Source: Paenibacillus faecis (GTDB taxonomy: Bacteria > Bacillota > Bacilli > Paenibacillales > Paenibacillaceae). Taken from it: a DNA stretch of 64,000 nt. Numbering within the stretch: the first letter of the stretch is position 1; each line of letters opens with the position of its first letter. The notes under the pieces were generated by a model. The model searched no databases, was not told the origin of the DNA, and worked only from the letters and a program-made list of their open reading frames with translations. The position numbers were made by a program, and so were the translations under genes. Below are positions 1 to 8,273 of this stretch, piece by piece. The stretch lies in NCBI RefSeq assembly GCF_008084145.1, contig NZ_VSDO01000001.1:1626840-1690839 (forward strand). The letters run 5' to 3'.

Positions 1-1
1 C

Positions 2-766
2 GGGCTGATCGCCGGACCGGAGAAAACAGGCCGAGCGCTGCCCTATACCCGAGAGCAATTGCAGCCGTACGAAGGGACTTATTCCATCTCGGTCGCTCCC
101 AAGCGGGGATGGGGCAAATGGCTTTATTTTCTCGGAGGCAAGGATTTCGAGGTGACGGCCGCCGATGGCCGGCTGATCCTGGCGGGCGTATTCCCCGACG
201 GGACGGGTGAGCGCAAGGAGTTAAGCTACGTACCGATCGCGGAAGGCCTGTTCCAGGAGGAAGGCGGCGGAGGAAAGCTATGGTTTGAACAAGGGGATCA
301 CGGTTGGCACATGACCATCCCACAGGAAATTACGATGGAGGAACGGCCCGGCCTCCTGCATCGGCCGGTCTTCCTGCTCGCCGTCTACGCCGGCTCGGGA
401 CTGCTGTTCATCGCCCTGCTGGCCGTCTGGCTTGTTCGTTACGTCGTTCGCTTATTCCGGAGAACAAAAAAGCCCGTTTCCATGCACATAACCGCCATCA
501 CGCTGCTGATGTCCATTTTTCTGGTCGTACAAATGGTATATGGTAACGCCGAAATTACGTACGGTTATCCGGGCTGGTTTACCTGGGGCATTTCCTCCCT
601 GCCGCTGGCGGCCGTGCTGATCGCCGTTCACCTGCTATGGCGGGACGGCATCCGCCCCGGCAAGAAAAACGGCGCCGCGCTCGGCAGATGCGCGCTTGCC
701 GCCGGATGCATCGCCTATACGGCGTTCCTGTTCTATTGGAATATGCTGTCCGTTCATGCCTGGTAG
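2..766 (+). CDS. C-terminal part of a membrane-anchored serine-hydrolase-like protein (5' end outside window)
   Basis: The reading frame is open from base 2, so the gene starts upstream of the window; an internal TTG at 59 is not a convincing start. The visible part opens with about 100 soluble residues containing a Y-E-G-T-Y motif, followed by four hydrophobic segments (roughly residues 125-150, 160-182, 190-212 and 222-242) and ends at a TAG at 764-766. Bacillales beta-lactamase-superfamily serine hydrolases (PBP4*/FmtA-like) often have such a small beta-rich domain followed by C-terminal membrane helices, and the YxGxY motif fits that layout. The catalytic SxxK and YxN motifs would be upstream and cannot be seen, so the family assignment is inference. 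A terminator-like structure follows within 6 bases of the stop. Confidence 0.5.
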   Translation, partial: GLIAGPEKTGRALPYTREQLQPYEGTYSISVAPKRGWGKWLYFLGGKDFEVTAADGRLILAGVFPDGTGERKELSYVPIAEGLFQEEGGGGKLWFEQGDHGWHMTIPQEITMEERPGLLHRPVFLLAVYAGSGLLFIALLAVWLVRYVVRLFRRTKKPVSMHITAITLLMSIFLVVQMVYGNAEITYGYPGWFTWGISSLPLAAVLIAVHLLWRDGIRPGKKNGAALGRCALAAGCIAYTAFLFYWNMLSVHAW

Positions 767-771
767 GGCGG

Positions 772-802
772 GGAAATTCCGGAAGTTCCGGAAATTCCTT
801 TT
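772..802 (+). terminator. Terminator-like triple 9-bp palindrome repeat
   Basis: Three tandem 9-bp units of the form GGAARTTCC lie at 772-780, 781-789 and 790-798. Each is nearly self-complementary, so the block can fold into a hairpin; it is followed by TTTT. It sits 5 bases after the stop of the preceding gene and probably terminates its transcript. The pattern is seen directly; the function is inferred. Confidence 0.4.
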
Positions 803-866
803 AGATTACTCCACCAGACCACCTGGCCACCTGTCCGCAAACCGGAACAATAGCCGGCGCTATCAC

Positions 867-1001
867 TTAGATGGAAAACCTCCCGTTAATTCGCCCTTGC
901 CGCCCACGGTTAGCAATTAGCGGGAAAACCTCCAGCTAATCTCGGGGCAGAGGCTCTTATCGCCCATTTGAGGCCGGATTAGCAGAGAAATTCCGGCTAA
1001 A
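867..1001. repeat. Cluster of three imperfect palindromic intergenic repeats
   Basis: Three 24-25-bp imperfect palindromes lie at 867-890, 917-940 and 977-1001. Their arms resemble ATTAGCGGG and CCCGCTAAT around an A/T- or CCT-containing centre. Related copies occur at 1367-1393, 12862-12887, 14290-14314, 14341-14365, and one split by an insertion sequence at 12915-12928/14242-14252. No gene is convincing in 803-1004. They look like a dispersed REP-like family. Confidence 0.6.
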
Positions 1002-1004
1002 TGG

Positions 1005-1335
1005 TGCTAGCGTTGCCTTAACCCGAAGGGTCCAATGGCCGTAATCGCCTCCCTTTGAAGCCGGGCGGGTGGATAAGGGCCATTTGCGGCCTTATTTTGT
1101 CGAATTCGTCCCTTCGGTGAGAAATAGCGGTCTTTTGGGGCCTTATTTTAGGGAAAAGTGGGCCGAAACCTGATTTTTGGACCCGCATCAGTGAAATAAG
1201 GCCCTTTTTGGCCGCTATTTTTCCCGAAAACGCAAATCGGGTCGAAATAACAGCCCAAAATGCCGCTATTATACCAGGCGGCAAGAAAGATTGCGGATAG
1301 GCGGCACCCATATCCGTTTCAATGCAACGCCAGTG
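1005..1335. mobile_element. Probable 331-bp MITE with IS4-type ends
   Basis: The left end reads CTAGCGTTGCCTTAA (1007-1021) and the right end, on the other strand, CTGGCGTTGCATTGA (1321-1335); 12 of 15 bases agree. Both closely match the 17-bp inverted repeats of the IS4-type element at 14566-16026. The element is flanked by the direct repeat GGCTAAATGGTG at 995-1006 and 1335-1346; allowing for end overlap, the target duplication is 9 to 12 bp, compatible with the 9 bp made by that IS. The interior holds AT/GC-alternating repeats (GGCCTTATTTT, GGCCGCTATTTTT) and no transposase. An open frame of 127 codons on the minus strand is not supported as a gene. It is most simply a non-autonomous derivative mobilised by the IS4-type transposase. 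Confidence 0.6.
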
Positions 1336-1366
1336 GCTAAATGGTGCGGTATCGCCGAAACGAGCC

Positions 1367-1393
1367 AATTTAACGGGAGGGATTTCCGTTAAT
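1367..1393. repeat. Imperfect palindromic intergenic repeat
   Basis: Further copy of the ATTAGCGGG/CCCGCTAAT family, with arms AATTAACGGG-like and CCGTTAAT, between the MITE and the regulator terminator. Confidence 0.45.
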
Positions 1394-1399
1394 GGATTC

Positions 1400-1442
1400 A
1401 ATCAAAAAGCGGCCTGCCGATGAGGCAAGCCGCTTTTTGATT
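1400..1442 (-). terminator. Rho-independent terminator of the rpiR operon
   Basis: A perfect 14-bp stem, AATCAAAAAGCGGC at 1400-1413 with its complement at 1429-1442, carries an inner TGCC/GGCA stem. Read on the minus strand it has a T-run in the descending arm. It begins 5 bases beyond the stop of the RpiR-type gene and closes the minus-strand operon 8051-1448. Confidence 0.85.
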
Positions 1443-1447
1443 GACGA

Positions 1448-2305
1448 TCAATAATACTCCGTAACCGAAGGCCGGCTGGAGATGATGCCCTCGCTGTCCA
1501 GCTTCTTCTTCAGGTAAGATTTGTCCGAGGAAATGAGCAGGCTCATGACGGCGTCGACCACAAACAGAAAAGTGATATGGTTCGACATCATGGCGCTGTT
1601 GCTGACCGACATTTTGTCCGGTACGATGATGTTGATCTCCGCGGCCTCGGTGACCGGGGAAGAATCGTAACAGGTGATGGCCACCGTCTTCGCCTGGTTC
1701 ATCTGCGCCGTGGAGACCGCGTCGATAATTTCGGGCGTCGCGCCGGAGCGGGTGAACGCGATGACGATGTCCTCCGACGTGGCCTGGGACGCGGCGATTT
1801 TCATCGCGCGGCTGTCGCTGCTGGCTTCCGCGCTGATCCCGATCAGCGTCAGGCGATTCTTCAAGGCCATGGCCGAGAGGAAGGAATCGAAGATGCCGAA
1901 AATATGGATTCGCCTGGCCTGCTTCAGCATCTCCGCGACACCGAGCAGCGTCTCCTCGGAGATCATCGCGGAGGTGTTGACGACCAGCTCGTTGTAATCG
2001 AGCGCCAGTCCGTCGATGGGCGTGATTTCGCGGCGTTCTTTTTTACGCGTCTGCATTTCCCGGTAAAACGTATCCTGGGCGATGGCGATCTTGAAATCGT
2101 TAAAGCCCTTAAACCCGATCTTTTTGCAAAAACGGTTGATGCTTGTCTCCGAAACGCCGATCTCATTGGCAAGCGCCGTAATCGTATGCTGGGTAATAAA
2201 TTCGGAATGATGAATGACGAATTGAGCGATCTGGTTTTCGCCGTAGGTAAACTTCTGTTTGAGCGAAATGATTTTTGCAATCACCGCGGGTACTTGCGAA
2301 GCCAT
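1448..2305 (-). CDS. RpiR/MurR-family transcriptional regulator
   Basis: The product is 285 residues if it starts at the ATG at 2305, which has GGAGG seven bases upstream; the frame is open 38 codons further, but that extension has no site and is longer than the family. The N-terminal third is a helix-turn-helix domain with the family pattern (VSETSINRFCKKIGFKGF). The C-terminal half is a SIS sugar-phosphate-binding domain with the AFTRSGATPEIIDA loop. RpiR regulators sense phosphosugars and control catabolic genes. It is the last gene of the operon made up of the FAD oxidoreductase, permease, HyuA-like and HExxH genes, and it probably controls that operon and perhaps the divergent nanE-ROK pair. 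The inverted repeat at 8108-8136 is a candidate operator. The family is clear; ligand and targets are inferred. Confidence 0.85.
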   Translation of the reverse strand: MASQVPAVIAKIISLKQKFTYGENQIAQFVIHHSEFITQHTITALANEIGVSETSINRFCKKIGFKGFNDFKIAIAQDTFYREMQTRKKERREITPIDGLALDYNELVVNTSAMISEETLLGVAEMLKQARRIHIFGIFDSFLSAMALKNRLTLIGISAEASSDSRAMKIAASQATSEDIVIAFTRSGATPEIIDAVSTAQMNQAKTVAITCYDSSPVTEAAEINIIVPDKMSVSNSAMMSNHITFLFVVDAVMSLLISSDKSYLKKKLDSEGIISSRPSVTEYY

Positions 2306-2376
2306 GATATGTCCTCCTGCATTTTGCGATTCAACCGTTCCGAAGAAACGATCTATCGCAGTAAACGATTTACTTA

Positions 2377-3084
2377 TTATAGCATATGGAGTCCACTCTC
2401 GCCCAAAATCTTCTTCCACTTTTTCACATTTTCCACAAACCGCTCCATTTCCATTCGTTCGGTCTGCATGAGATATATATTATCCAGCAAACTGGGCAGG
2501 TAAGGGAGCCCGAGCAGTTCCTTGCAAAAAGCGTGCGCCGCGATCTCGCTCGTCTGCAGCACCGTGGCCTTACGGCGGAAGGGGCCGATTCTCAGGCATT
2601 CCACCGGCTCCAGAAGCTCGTTCGTAAACCGCCCGCTGCGGTATTCCAGCAGATGATAGTACTCATGCGCCAGATGGATGTCCACGATCCGCTCGAAAGT
2701 CACGGGACCCAGCGCCCCGTCCGCTGCCGCGGCCGCCATGTGAAGCTGGTGCATGGATTCCCGGTAGACGGTGATCTCCGGAACCTTTCCGCTCCAGTCC
2801 AGCTGCGCCCGCAGCGCCACCTTGAAAGCCCCCGCGCCCGCCGACTCCGCCAAGCGAAAGCGGACGCCCGCGTCCTCCAGGAGGGCCCGGATCTGCTTCC
2901 CCCGCAGCCGCCCCGCCGCTTCCCGTCCCATCCCTAGGGACCCGGAGAGATAATAACCGTACATGCCGGGTTCGATTTTATGAAAAACCGGGTCCCTTTC
3001 CAGTTCGGCCAGAGCCAGCACCTCGTCATCCAGCTCCAAGCCGCGGAGGTCAAAGATCCGCTCCTTTTCCCGTACGTTCGTCAT
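2377..3084 (-). CDS. HExxH-motif protein of unknown function
   Basis: The start is the ATG at 3084, nine bases after AGGAGG, giving 235 residues; a TTG three codons upstream is less well placed. I do not recognise the family. It is soluble, with no signal peptide or membrane segment. It carries H-E-Y-Y-H at about residues 140-144 and, about 36 residues later, S-E-I-A-A-H-A-F, an arrangement like the zinc site of ImmA/IrrE-type gluzincins (HExxH followed by a Glu before an A-x-x-F-x-x-E-L-L stretch). A zinc-metalloprotease-like fold is therefore possible but unproven. It lies 29 bases after the HyuA-like gene and 71 bases before rpiR, so it is very likely cotranscribed with them. Confidence 0.6.
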   Translation of the reverse strand: MTNVREKERIFDLRGLELDDEVLALAELERDPVFHKIEPGMYGYYLSGSLGMGREAAGRLRGKQIRALLEDAGVRFRLAESAGAGAFKVALRAQLDWSGKVPEITVYRESMHQLHMAAAAADGALGPVTFERIVDIHLAHEYYHLLEYRSGRFTNELLEPVECLRIGPFRRKATVLQTSEIAAHAFCKELLGLPYLPSLLDNIYLMQTERMEMERFVENVKKWKKILGESGLHML

Positions 3085-3113
3085 GAGAATCAACCTCCTT
3101 CCTCTTTCAACCG

Positions 3114-5258
3114 TTATTGATACGCCACCGCCAGCCAGACCTCCTCTTCGCCCAGCATTTCCGTCTCCAGATCCACAATGGACAGCAACTGCTCTTTGGT
3201 CTGCATCCCCGTCAAGTCAAGCATCTTCTCCCGGAAAAACAGGAACACCTTCGGGATCGTCGCGTTGGCGTCGGAATAAATCGTATGCTCATCCAAGAAG
3301 GCGACGAACGCTTCGTGCCGCTCCTTCTTGGCAAACCGGCCGTAATGCACGCCGGCCTGCTTGAACCGGACCACGCCCTCCCGGTCGACCACGCTCACGG
3401 AGGTGCGTTTCTTCTTGAGGAGGCCGAAGAAGGATTTGCGGATTTCTTCGCTGGCGAACAAGTGCCATCTCCCCGTCTGGGCGGCCAGTCTCATGGAATC
3501 GACCGGCGCGTCCACGGAGCTTGCCGCGATACTCCGCATTTCCTCTTCGGACAGGGCCGCCTGTCCCAAATCCTTGGACCGGAGCTCCGTCGAACCGGTC
3601 GCGATCGCGCGTAAAATATTTTTCTGGTTATCGATTTCAATCGTAATCTCCACGGTTTCTTCGCTCGCGCCGGACTGGACGATTTTATCCATCACATCGC
3701 TGCGAATCCGCTTGATATCGTCCTCCGTCGGGTTGATGACCGTCCGTTCGATCTGCTCCTTGACCATGGCCAGCGCGACCCCGATCGTCGAGATATAAGG
3801 CGCGTTCTTGGCGATCTGCCATTTCATCCGCTCCTTCTCGGCCATGGCCGGCACGAGGACGGCTCCGCTCCCGCCTCCGCCGACCAGGGTGACGAAGGAA
3901 CGGTCCAGTTCATAGTCCGCGATCATTTCATTGACCGTTTTCATCGTTTTGTCGATCGCGATGTCCAAGACCTGGCGGGCCGCAGCTTCCCCGGTCATGC
4001 CAAGGTGCGCGCCCAGGGCGTCCCAGGCCAACCGGGCGCTCTCCTTCCCGGCGTAGGCATAGTCCCCTTCCGGCACATAGCCGAGCAGGTTGGCCGCTCC
4101 CGCCAGGGTGAAGGAGAATTCCTCGCCGTTTCCGCCTTTCACGATGGCGTATTCGGGGGCGTCCCCTTCGCGCGGGCTGATGAACAGAACCCCCGCATCC
4201 CGCAACTGGGCCGGATCGGCGAAACATTCATAGGCTTTGCCGGCGATATGGGCGCTTCGCGGGCCGACGTCGACGATTTTGCCGCCGGCCACCCGGATCA
4301 TGCTGCCGCCGGCAATGCCCAAGGTCCGGACATCGAGGGATTGCAGATAGGTGCGGTGGCCCCCGACCTGCGCGTTCTGAATCATGACCTTGCCGTTCTT
4401 GATGACCGAGATGTCCACGCTCGTGCCGCCTACTTCAAAGAAAATGCCGTCGGAAATTTTCTCGTACATCAGCGCTCCGGCCACGCCCGCGGCCAACCCG
4501 GAGAGCATCGTCAATATCGGGCGCTTCCGCACCTCGTCGATGCTCATCACCCCGCCGTCACAGCGCATGATCATCAGCTGTGAGGAGATATTCGCGTTCT
4601 TCACCGATTTTTCGGTCATGTTGGCCGTCTCCATCATCTTCGGGATGAGACTGGCGTTGACGACCGCCGTCCGCGTCCGCGTCCGCAGCCCGTACAGCTG
4701 TGAGATTTCGTGTCCGCCGGTCGCGAACACGCCGCGCCGCTGGGCCGCGTCGACGACACGCAGCTCGTTGGCCGGGTCGTCCACGCTGTACGCCTCCGAA
4801 GCGACGATGACCTCCGCCCCCTGGGAGAGCAAATCCTGCAAACCTTGTTCCACGGCCTCATCCTTCAGATTTTTGGAATCCAGGTACGTATGGTAGGTTT
4901 GCAGATTTTTGCCGGGCGCGAGCTCGATTTGGCCCGGATTGGACTCGCTGCGCGCGCTCAATCCGTCCATTCCCGAGCCCATGCCGAGGATGCCGACTTT
5001 GGCGACATCCCCTTCCAGCAAAGCGTTCGTCGCCTGCGTCGTTCCGTGAGCGATGAAGGCCACGTCCTCGGGAGCGATTCCTTTACTCTCCAGGATCGTC
5101 TGCAAAATTTGCACGATCCCTTTGGCCACGCCGTCCTCATCATGGTGCGTGGTCGGAATTTTCATTTTTTCAACAATTTCAAACGTTTCGTTATCCAGCA
5201 CGACCGCATCGGTAAACGTACCGCCGACATCGATGCCGACCCTTACTTTTCTGCCCAT
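3114..5258 (-). CDS. Hydantoinase/oxoprolinase family protein, HyuA-type subunit
   Basis: The product has 714 residues, the usual size for HyuA. The N-terminus GIDVGGTFTDAVVLD is the ATP phosphate-binding loop, followed by HGTTQATNALLEG near residue 70 and a second nucleotide-binding segment (FFEVGGTSVDISVI, about residues 275-290). LVGGGGSGAVLVPAMA near residue 455 completes the ASKHA-type core. Members cleave cyclic amides such as hydantoins or 5-oxoproline with ATP, or carboxylate ketones. HyuA normally works with a HyuB partner, and none is encoded here. The gene sits between a permease gene and the HExxH gene, with AGGAGG upstream of the ATG at 5258. It may act on the substrate imported by the permease; the substrate cannot be told from sequence. 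Confidence 0.85.
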   Translation of the reverse strand: MGRKVRVGIDVGGTFTDAVVLDNETFEIVEKMKIPTTHHDEDGVAKGIVQILQTILESKGIAPEDVAFIAHGTTQATNALLEGDVAKVGILGMGSGMDGLSARSESNPGQIELAPGKNLQTYHTYLDSKNLKDEAVEQGLQDLLSQGAEVIVASEAYSVDDPANELRVVDAAQRRGVFATGGHEISQLYGLRTRTRTAVVNASLIPKMMETANMTEKSVKNANISSQLMIMRCDGGVMSIDEVRKRPILTMLSGLAAGVAGALMYEKISDGIFFEVGGTSVDISVIKNGKVMIQNAQVGGHRTYLQSLDVRTLGIAGGSMIRVAGGKIVDVGPRSAHIAGKAYECFADPAQLRDAGVLFISPREGDAPEYAIVKGGNGEEFSFTLAGAANLLGYVPEGDYAYAGKESARLAWDALGAHLGMTGEAAARQVLDIAIDKTMKTVNEMIADYELDRSFVTLVGGGGSGAVLVPAMAEKERMKWQIAKNAPYISTIGVALAMVKEQIERTVINPTEDDIKRIRSDVMDKIVQSGASEETVEITIEIDNQKNILRAIATGSTELRSKDLGQAALSEEEMRSIAASSVDAPVDSMRLAAQTGRWHLFASEEIRKSFFGLLKKKRTSVSVVDREGVVRFKQAGVHYGRFAKKERHEAFVAFLDEHTIYSDANATIPKVFLFFREKMLDLTGMQTKEQLLSIVDLETEMLGEEEVWLAVAYQ

Positions 5259-5303
5259 TTCATAGCTCCCTCCTATCTCTCTAAAACCGTGCCGTTCTCC
5301 TGC

Positions 5304-6599
5304 CTAAAAGACGACAAGCGCACCCCAGATCATCGAAATCAACACGGCCGTTACCATCCAAGGCAGGGTCCGTTTCAAAATGTCGTTAATGTCGCTCTTC
5401 GTAAAATCGGCCACCCAAACGTTATGGGAGTTGGTCGGATCGGAGACGGACTGCACATTGCTGACCACCCGCAGCGCCAGCATGGCCGCGATCGGCGTCA
5501 TGCCCGCCCCGACGAACAGTGCGGCGATGCCGCTTCCCAGTCCCCATACGTTCAATGGACCGCGATAAATCGCCAGCGGCGACAAAATGGTGAAGAACAA
5601 AATGTACATAAGCGGGCTGTTCGGCAGCACCGCTTCGATCAGCGGCGAAATAATCGCCGTCACCTGCGGCGCCATGACGGCGTTGACCAGCATACCGATC
5701 CCGATCATGAGCCCCAAAGCTCCGGCCACGTCCTGAATCCCTTCGACCAAGGAGCTGGACAGCACATGCACCGGACGCTTCGGCCAGGACAAGATCAGCG
5801 TCGCCACCGCGCCGATAATAACGGCGGGCACGATATCCATCTTGAAGGCGAACACCATAATGACGGGGACCAGCGGGCTGATCAGCGCGATCGCCGGTAC
5901 TTTTCGGCCGTCCGCGGACGGCGAGGTGGCCGGCATCGCCCATGCTTTGCGGCCGCGCCCGTCGCGGCGGGCATAAAATACGATCATGATCATGCTGATG
6001 ACGATCAGCGGGAGGGCGGCGATCAACGTGTAGTCGGCCACGGTCGAAACCGGCAGTCCCATGACATCCACGTAAACCGCCCAGTTCGAAACGTTGAACA
6101 GCACGCCGACGCCGACGGCGGACAGCAGAACGACGGAAGCCAAAAACTGGCTGATACCCGCAGTCAGCATAATCGGAATAATGATCGTCCCTACGAGGAT
6201 GACCATCCCCAGACCGCTCGCCGCGGAAAAGATCACCGAAGCCGTCACGAAGAACAGTAGCGCGATCAGCACCGGTTTATCCCCGGCCAGCTCGGCGGCC
6301 TTGCGGATGATCGCTTTGGTAACCCCGACTTTATTCAGGATTTGTCCAAACCAGGCGCCGAAGATCAGTCCGGCGATCGCCGTGGACAGCCGCATCGACC
6401 CCTGGGCCAGAATCGTGCCGCTAAGGGTCGCCGTTTCGGGATTCCCGGAAGACCAAGGCACGCCCGCAATGAGCGCAAACAAAATCGCCATGCTCGGCAG
6501 CGCCAGAATCGTCGGCAGCTTCCGCGTCATCATCAGCCCCGCAAAAAGAAGAAATACGAGTAAAATGCCAATTGCCTGTACCCACATGATTGAACTCAT
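5304..6599 (-). CDS. Multi-spanning ion-transporter-superfamily permease
   Basis: The start is the ATG at 6599 with GGGG eight bases upstream, giving 431 residues; the longer open frame to 6680 adds a hydrophilic, GC-skewed leader without a binding site. About ten to twelve hydrophobic segments run through the whole protein, beginning with an N-terminal helix (residues 5-25). It includes re-entrant-loop-like motifs such as GPLNVWGLGSG and NVQSVSDPTNSHN, typical of the NhaC/CitMHS/DcuC-like ion-transporter superfamily that carries organic anions with Na+ or H+. It lies between the FAD oxidoreductase and HyuA-like genes and probably imports their substrate. The exact family within the superfamily and the substrate are uncertain. 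Confidence 0.7.
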   Translation of the reverse strand: MSSIMWVQAIGILLVFLLFAGLMMTRKLPTILALPSMAILFALIAGVPWSSGNPETATLSGTILAQGSMRLSTAIAGLIFGAWFGQILNKVGVTKAIIRKAAELAGDKPVLIALLFFVTASVIFSAASGLGMVILVGTIIIPIMLTAGISQFLASVVLLSAVGVGVLFNVSNWAVYVDVMGLPVSTVADYTLIAALPLIVISMIMIVFYARRDGRGRKAWAMPATSPSADGRKVPAIALISPLVPVIMVFAFKMDIVPAVIIGAVATLILSWPKRPVHVLSSSLVEGIQDVAGALGLMIGIGMLVNAVMAPQVTAIISPLIEAVLPNSPLMYILFFTILSPLAIYRGPLNVWGLGSGIAALFVGAGMTPIAAMLALRVVSNVQSVSDPTNSHNVWVADFTKSDINDILKRTLPWMVTAVLISMIWGALVVF

Positions 6600-6701
6600 G
6601 TTCAAGTCCCCTTTACCGTTCAAATTAAAACTACATGAATTGAACTGCCGTGTTGCTTGTCGCGGCTTCCAGCGTTCCACTTCCAGCGTTCCGCTGTCAG
6701 A

Positions 6702-8051
6702 TTAAACCTCCAGATATGCGCCCTGCTCCTTCAGCACGCTTTGCACCTTGGCCACGTCGACCTGCTGGACATCCAGGTTCCCCAGCGCCGCCTGCGCGGC
6801 CGCGACCCCGCCCGCATGCCCGATGGCCCCGGTCGTCGGCGTCGTTCTGACCGCCGCCTGAGCTTCGAATGTAGCGGAGAGACACCGGCCGATAACGATG
6901 ACATTCCTAAGCGCAGGGGTGACAAGACAACGATACGGAATGCTGTACATACCGCCCCATTCCAGCTTCTCATGCTTGGTCCCTTCGCCGTCCGGGCTGT
7001 GGATGTCGATCGGATAGCCGGAATGGGCAATCGTATCTTCAAACTTCTTCTGCGACAAAATATCGGCGGCCGTCAGCGTGTAAAGCCCGATAATCTGCCG
7101 GGAGCCGCGGACTCCGATGGAAGGACCGGTCGATTCCACGGTAGCGTTTTCAAAACCGGGAATGTATTTTTTCACGAAACGCTCCAGTTCCCTGCACTGC
7201 TTCCGCCCTTCCGTTTCGGCCCGGCTGAGGCTCCAGGCGTCCGTACCGTCATGGCCGAGAATGCGCGTCGTATTCAGGATCACTTCGCCGGGGGTATTCG
7301 TCTCGAAGAACAGGATATCTTCCCGCGGAATGGAGATTTCGCCGCGTTCCTTCGCCTTCTTGAACAAGCTGACAAAGCCGGCGGTCGACAGTCTCGGCGC
7401 CTTCTCGATGATCGAGGTATCGCCGTTGTACAGCGGGAAATCCTCCGGATGGGCATGAATGTACTCCTTGACCTTGGCGATGTCGACATTGATCATCTTC
7501 ATTTTCAGCGTCATCGGCTGGGCAGCCCCGTCGCTCTCCCGCCCCTTCGTAAAAGCCGCTCCCGCGCGAACCGATAAATCGCCGTCCCCGGTCGCATCGA
7601 TAAACACTTTGGCGGACAAACGGCTCAACCCGGATTTATTGCAGACCGTAATGCCGGTAACCCGCCCTTCCTCCGTATGCACCTCCGCGAGCATCGTGTG
7701 GTACAGGATTTGGCCCCCGTTCTCCAGAACCATGGATTCCAGCTCCACCTTCATCGCTTCGGCATCGAACGGAGTGACCGAGTACGTAAATCCGACCGTA
7801 TCGAAAATATGCCCCGGCGATTTCCCCTCCCTCTTCAGCCTTTCGATCAGCTCGTCGGTTAAACCTTGAATGGCCTGCTTCTCCCCGGCGTGAAAGGTCA
7901 TCATCGGACCGACGCCGTTGGCGGTCAAGGTGCCCCCCAAATACCCCTGCGACTCCACGATCAGCGTCTTGGCGCCCGATTTGGCCGCCGCTACCGCGGC
8001 CATCGTCCCGGAGATGCCACCGCCCATCACTATGACGTCAAAAGACTCCAT
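6702..8051 (-). CDS. FAD-dependent oxidoreductase (FAD_oxidored type)
   Basis: The product has 449 residues, with AGGAGG nine bases before the ATG at 8051. The N-terminus DVIVMGGGISGTMAAVAAAK is the Rossmann dinucleotide-binding fold, followed by an acidic residue (LIVES) at the end of beta-2. FIDATGDGDLSVRAGA near residue 165 is the second flavin contact of this family, and VIVIGRCLSATFEAQAA near residue 400 is the C-terminal GD-type motif. Family members oxidise diverse small molecules, with FAD bound non-covalently. It is the first gene of the minus-strand catabolic operon and is followed by a permease after about 100 bases. The substrate is unknown; the pairing with a HyuA-type enzyme suggests a nitrogenous ring compound, but this is inference. 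Confidence 0.8.
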   Translation of the reverse strand: MESFDVIVMGGGISGTMAAVAAAKSGAKTLIVESQGYLGGTLTANGVGPMMTFHAGEKQAIQGLTDELIERLKREGKSPGHIFDTVGFTYSVTPFDAEAMKVELESMVLENGGQILYHTMLAEVHTEEGRVTGITVCNKSGLSRLSAKVFIDATGDGDLSVRAGAAFTKGRESDGAAQPMTLKMKMINVDIAKVKEYIHAHPEDFPLYNGDTSIIEKAPRLSTAGFVSLFKKAKERGEISIPREDILFFETNTPGEVILNTTRILGHDGTDAWSLSRAETEGRKQCRELERFVKKYIPGFENATVESTGPSIGVRGSRQIIGLYTLTAADILSQKKFEDTIAHSGYPIDIHSPDGEGTKHEKLEWGGMYSIPYRCLVTPALRNVIVIGRCLSATFEAQAAVRTTPTTGAIGHAGGVAAAQAALGNLDVQQVDVAKVQSVLKEQGAYLEV

Positions 8052-8107
8052 CCTGTACTTCCTCCTTATATGTGGTTTTGGCTGTTTCTTGTGTACTAAA
8101 CTAGCAG

Positions 8108-8136
8108 AACAAAATCGTCTTGTAAATGATTTTGTT
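8108..8136. promoter_or_regulatory. Inverted repeat, candidate RpiR operator
   Basis: AACAAAATC (8108-8116) and GATTTTGTT (8128-8136) are perfect 9-bp inverted arms with an 11-bp spacer. The site lies between the divergent oxidoreductase and nanE genes, 57 bases upstream of the oxidoreductase start, where an operator would act on the minus-strand operon. Ownership by the RpiR regulator at the end of the operon is inference. Confidence 0.45.
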
Positions 8137-8177
8137 TATTTTTTTCTAAATATCCGTAAAATACGAAAATTATTTTC

Positions 8178-8206
8178 TTTACATGTAAGGTATATGTTTT
8201 TATACT
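8178..8206 (+). promoter_or_regulatory. Sigma-A-like promoter for nanE-ROK
   Basis: TTTACA (8178-8183) and TATACT (8201-8206) are separated by exactly 17 bases, a good housekeeping promoter 68 bases before the nanE start. The 10-bp palindrome TTACATGTAA (8179-8188) overlaps the -35 box and could bind a regulator. The rest of the 222-base divergent spacer is AT-rich and holds no gene. Confidence 0.6.
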
Positions 8207-8273
8207 GGGAAATAGCTACATGTATGCGTTTTATTTTTTTCGGAATTCAAGTAAAGGAGCCAGGGAACGGAGT

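Noticed and set aside
1018..1401. Minus-strand open frame of 127 codons
   Set aside because: It is contained in the MITE and flanking repeats, which also occur as non-coding copies at 14459-16175.
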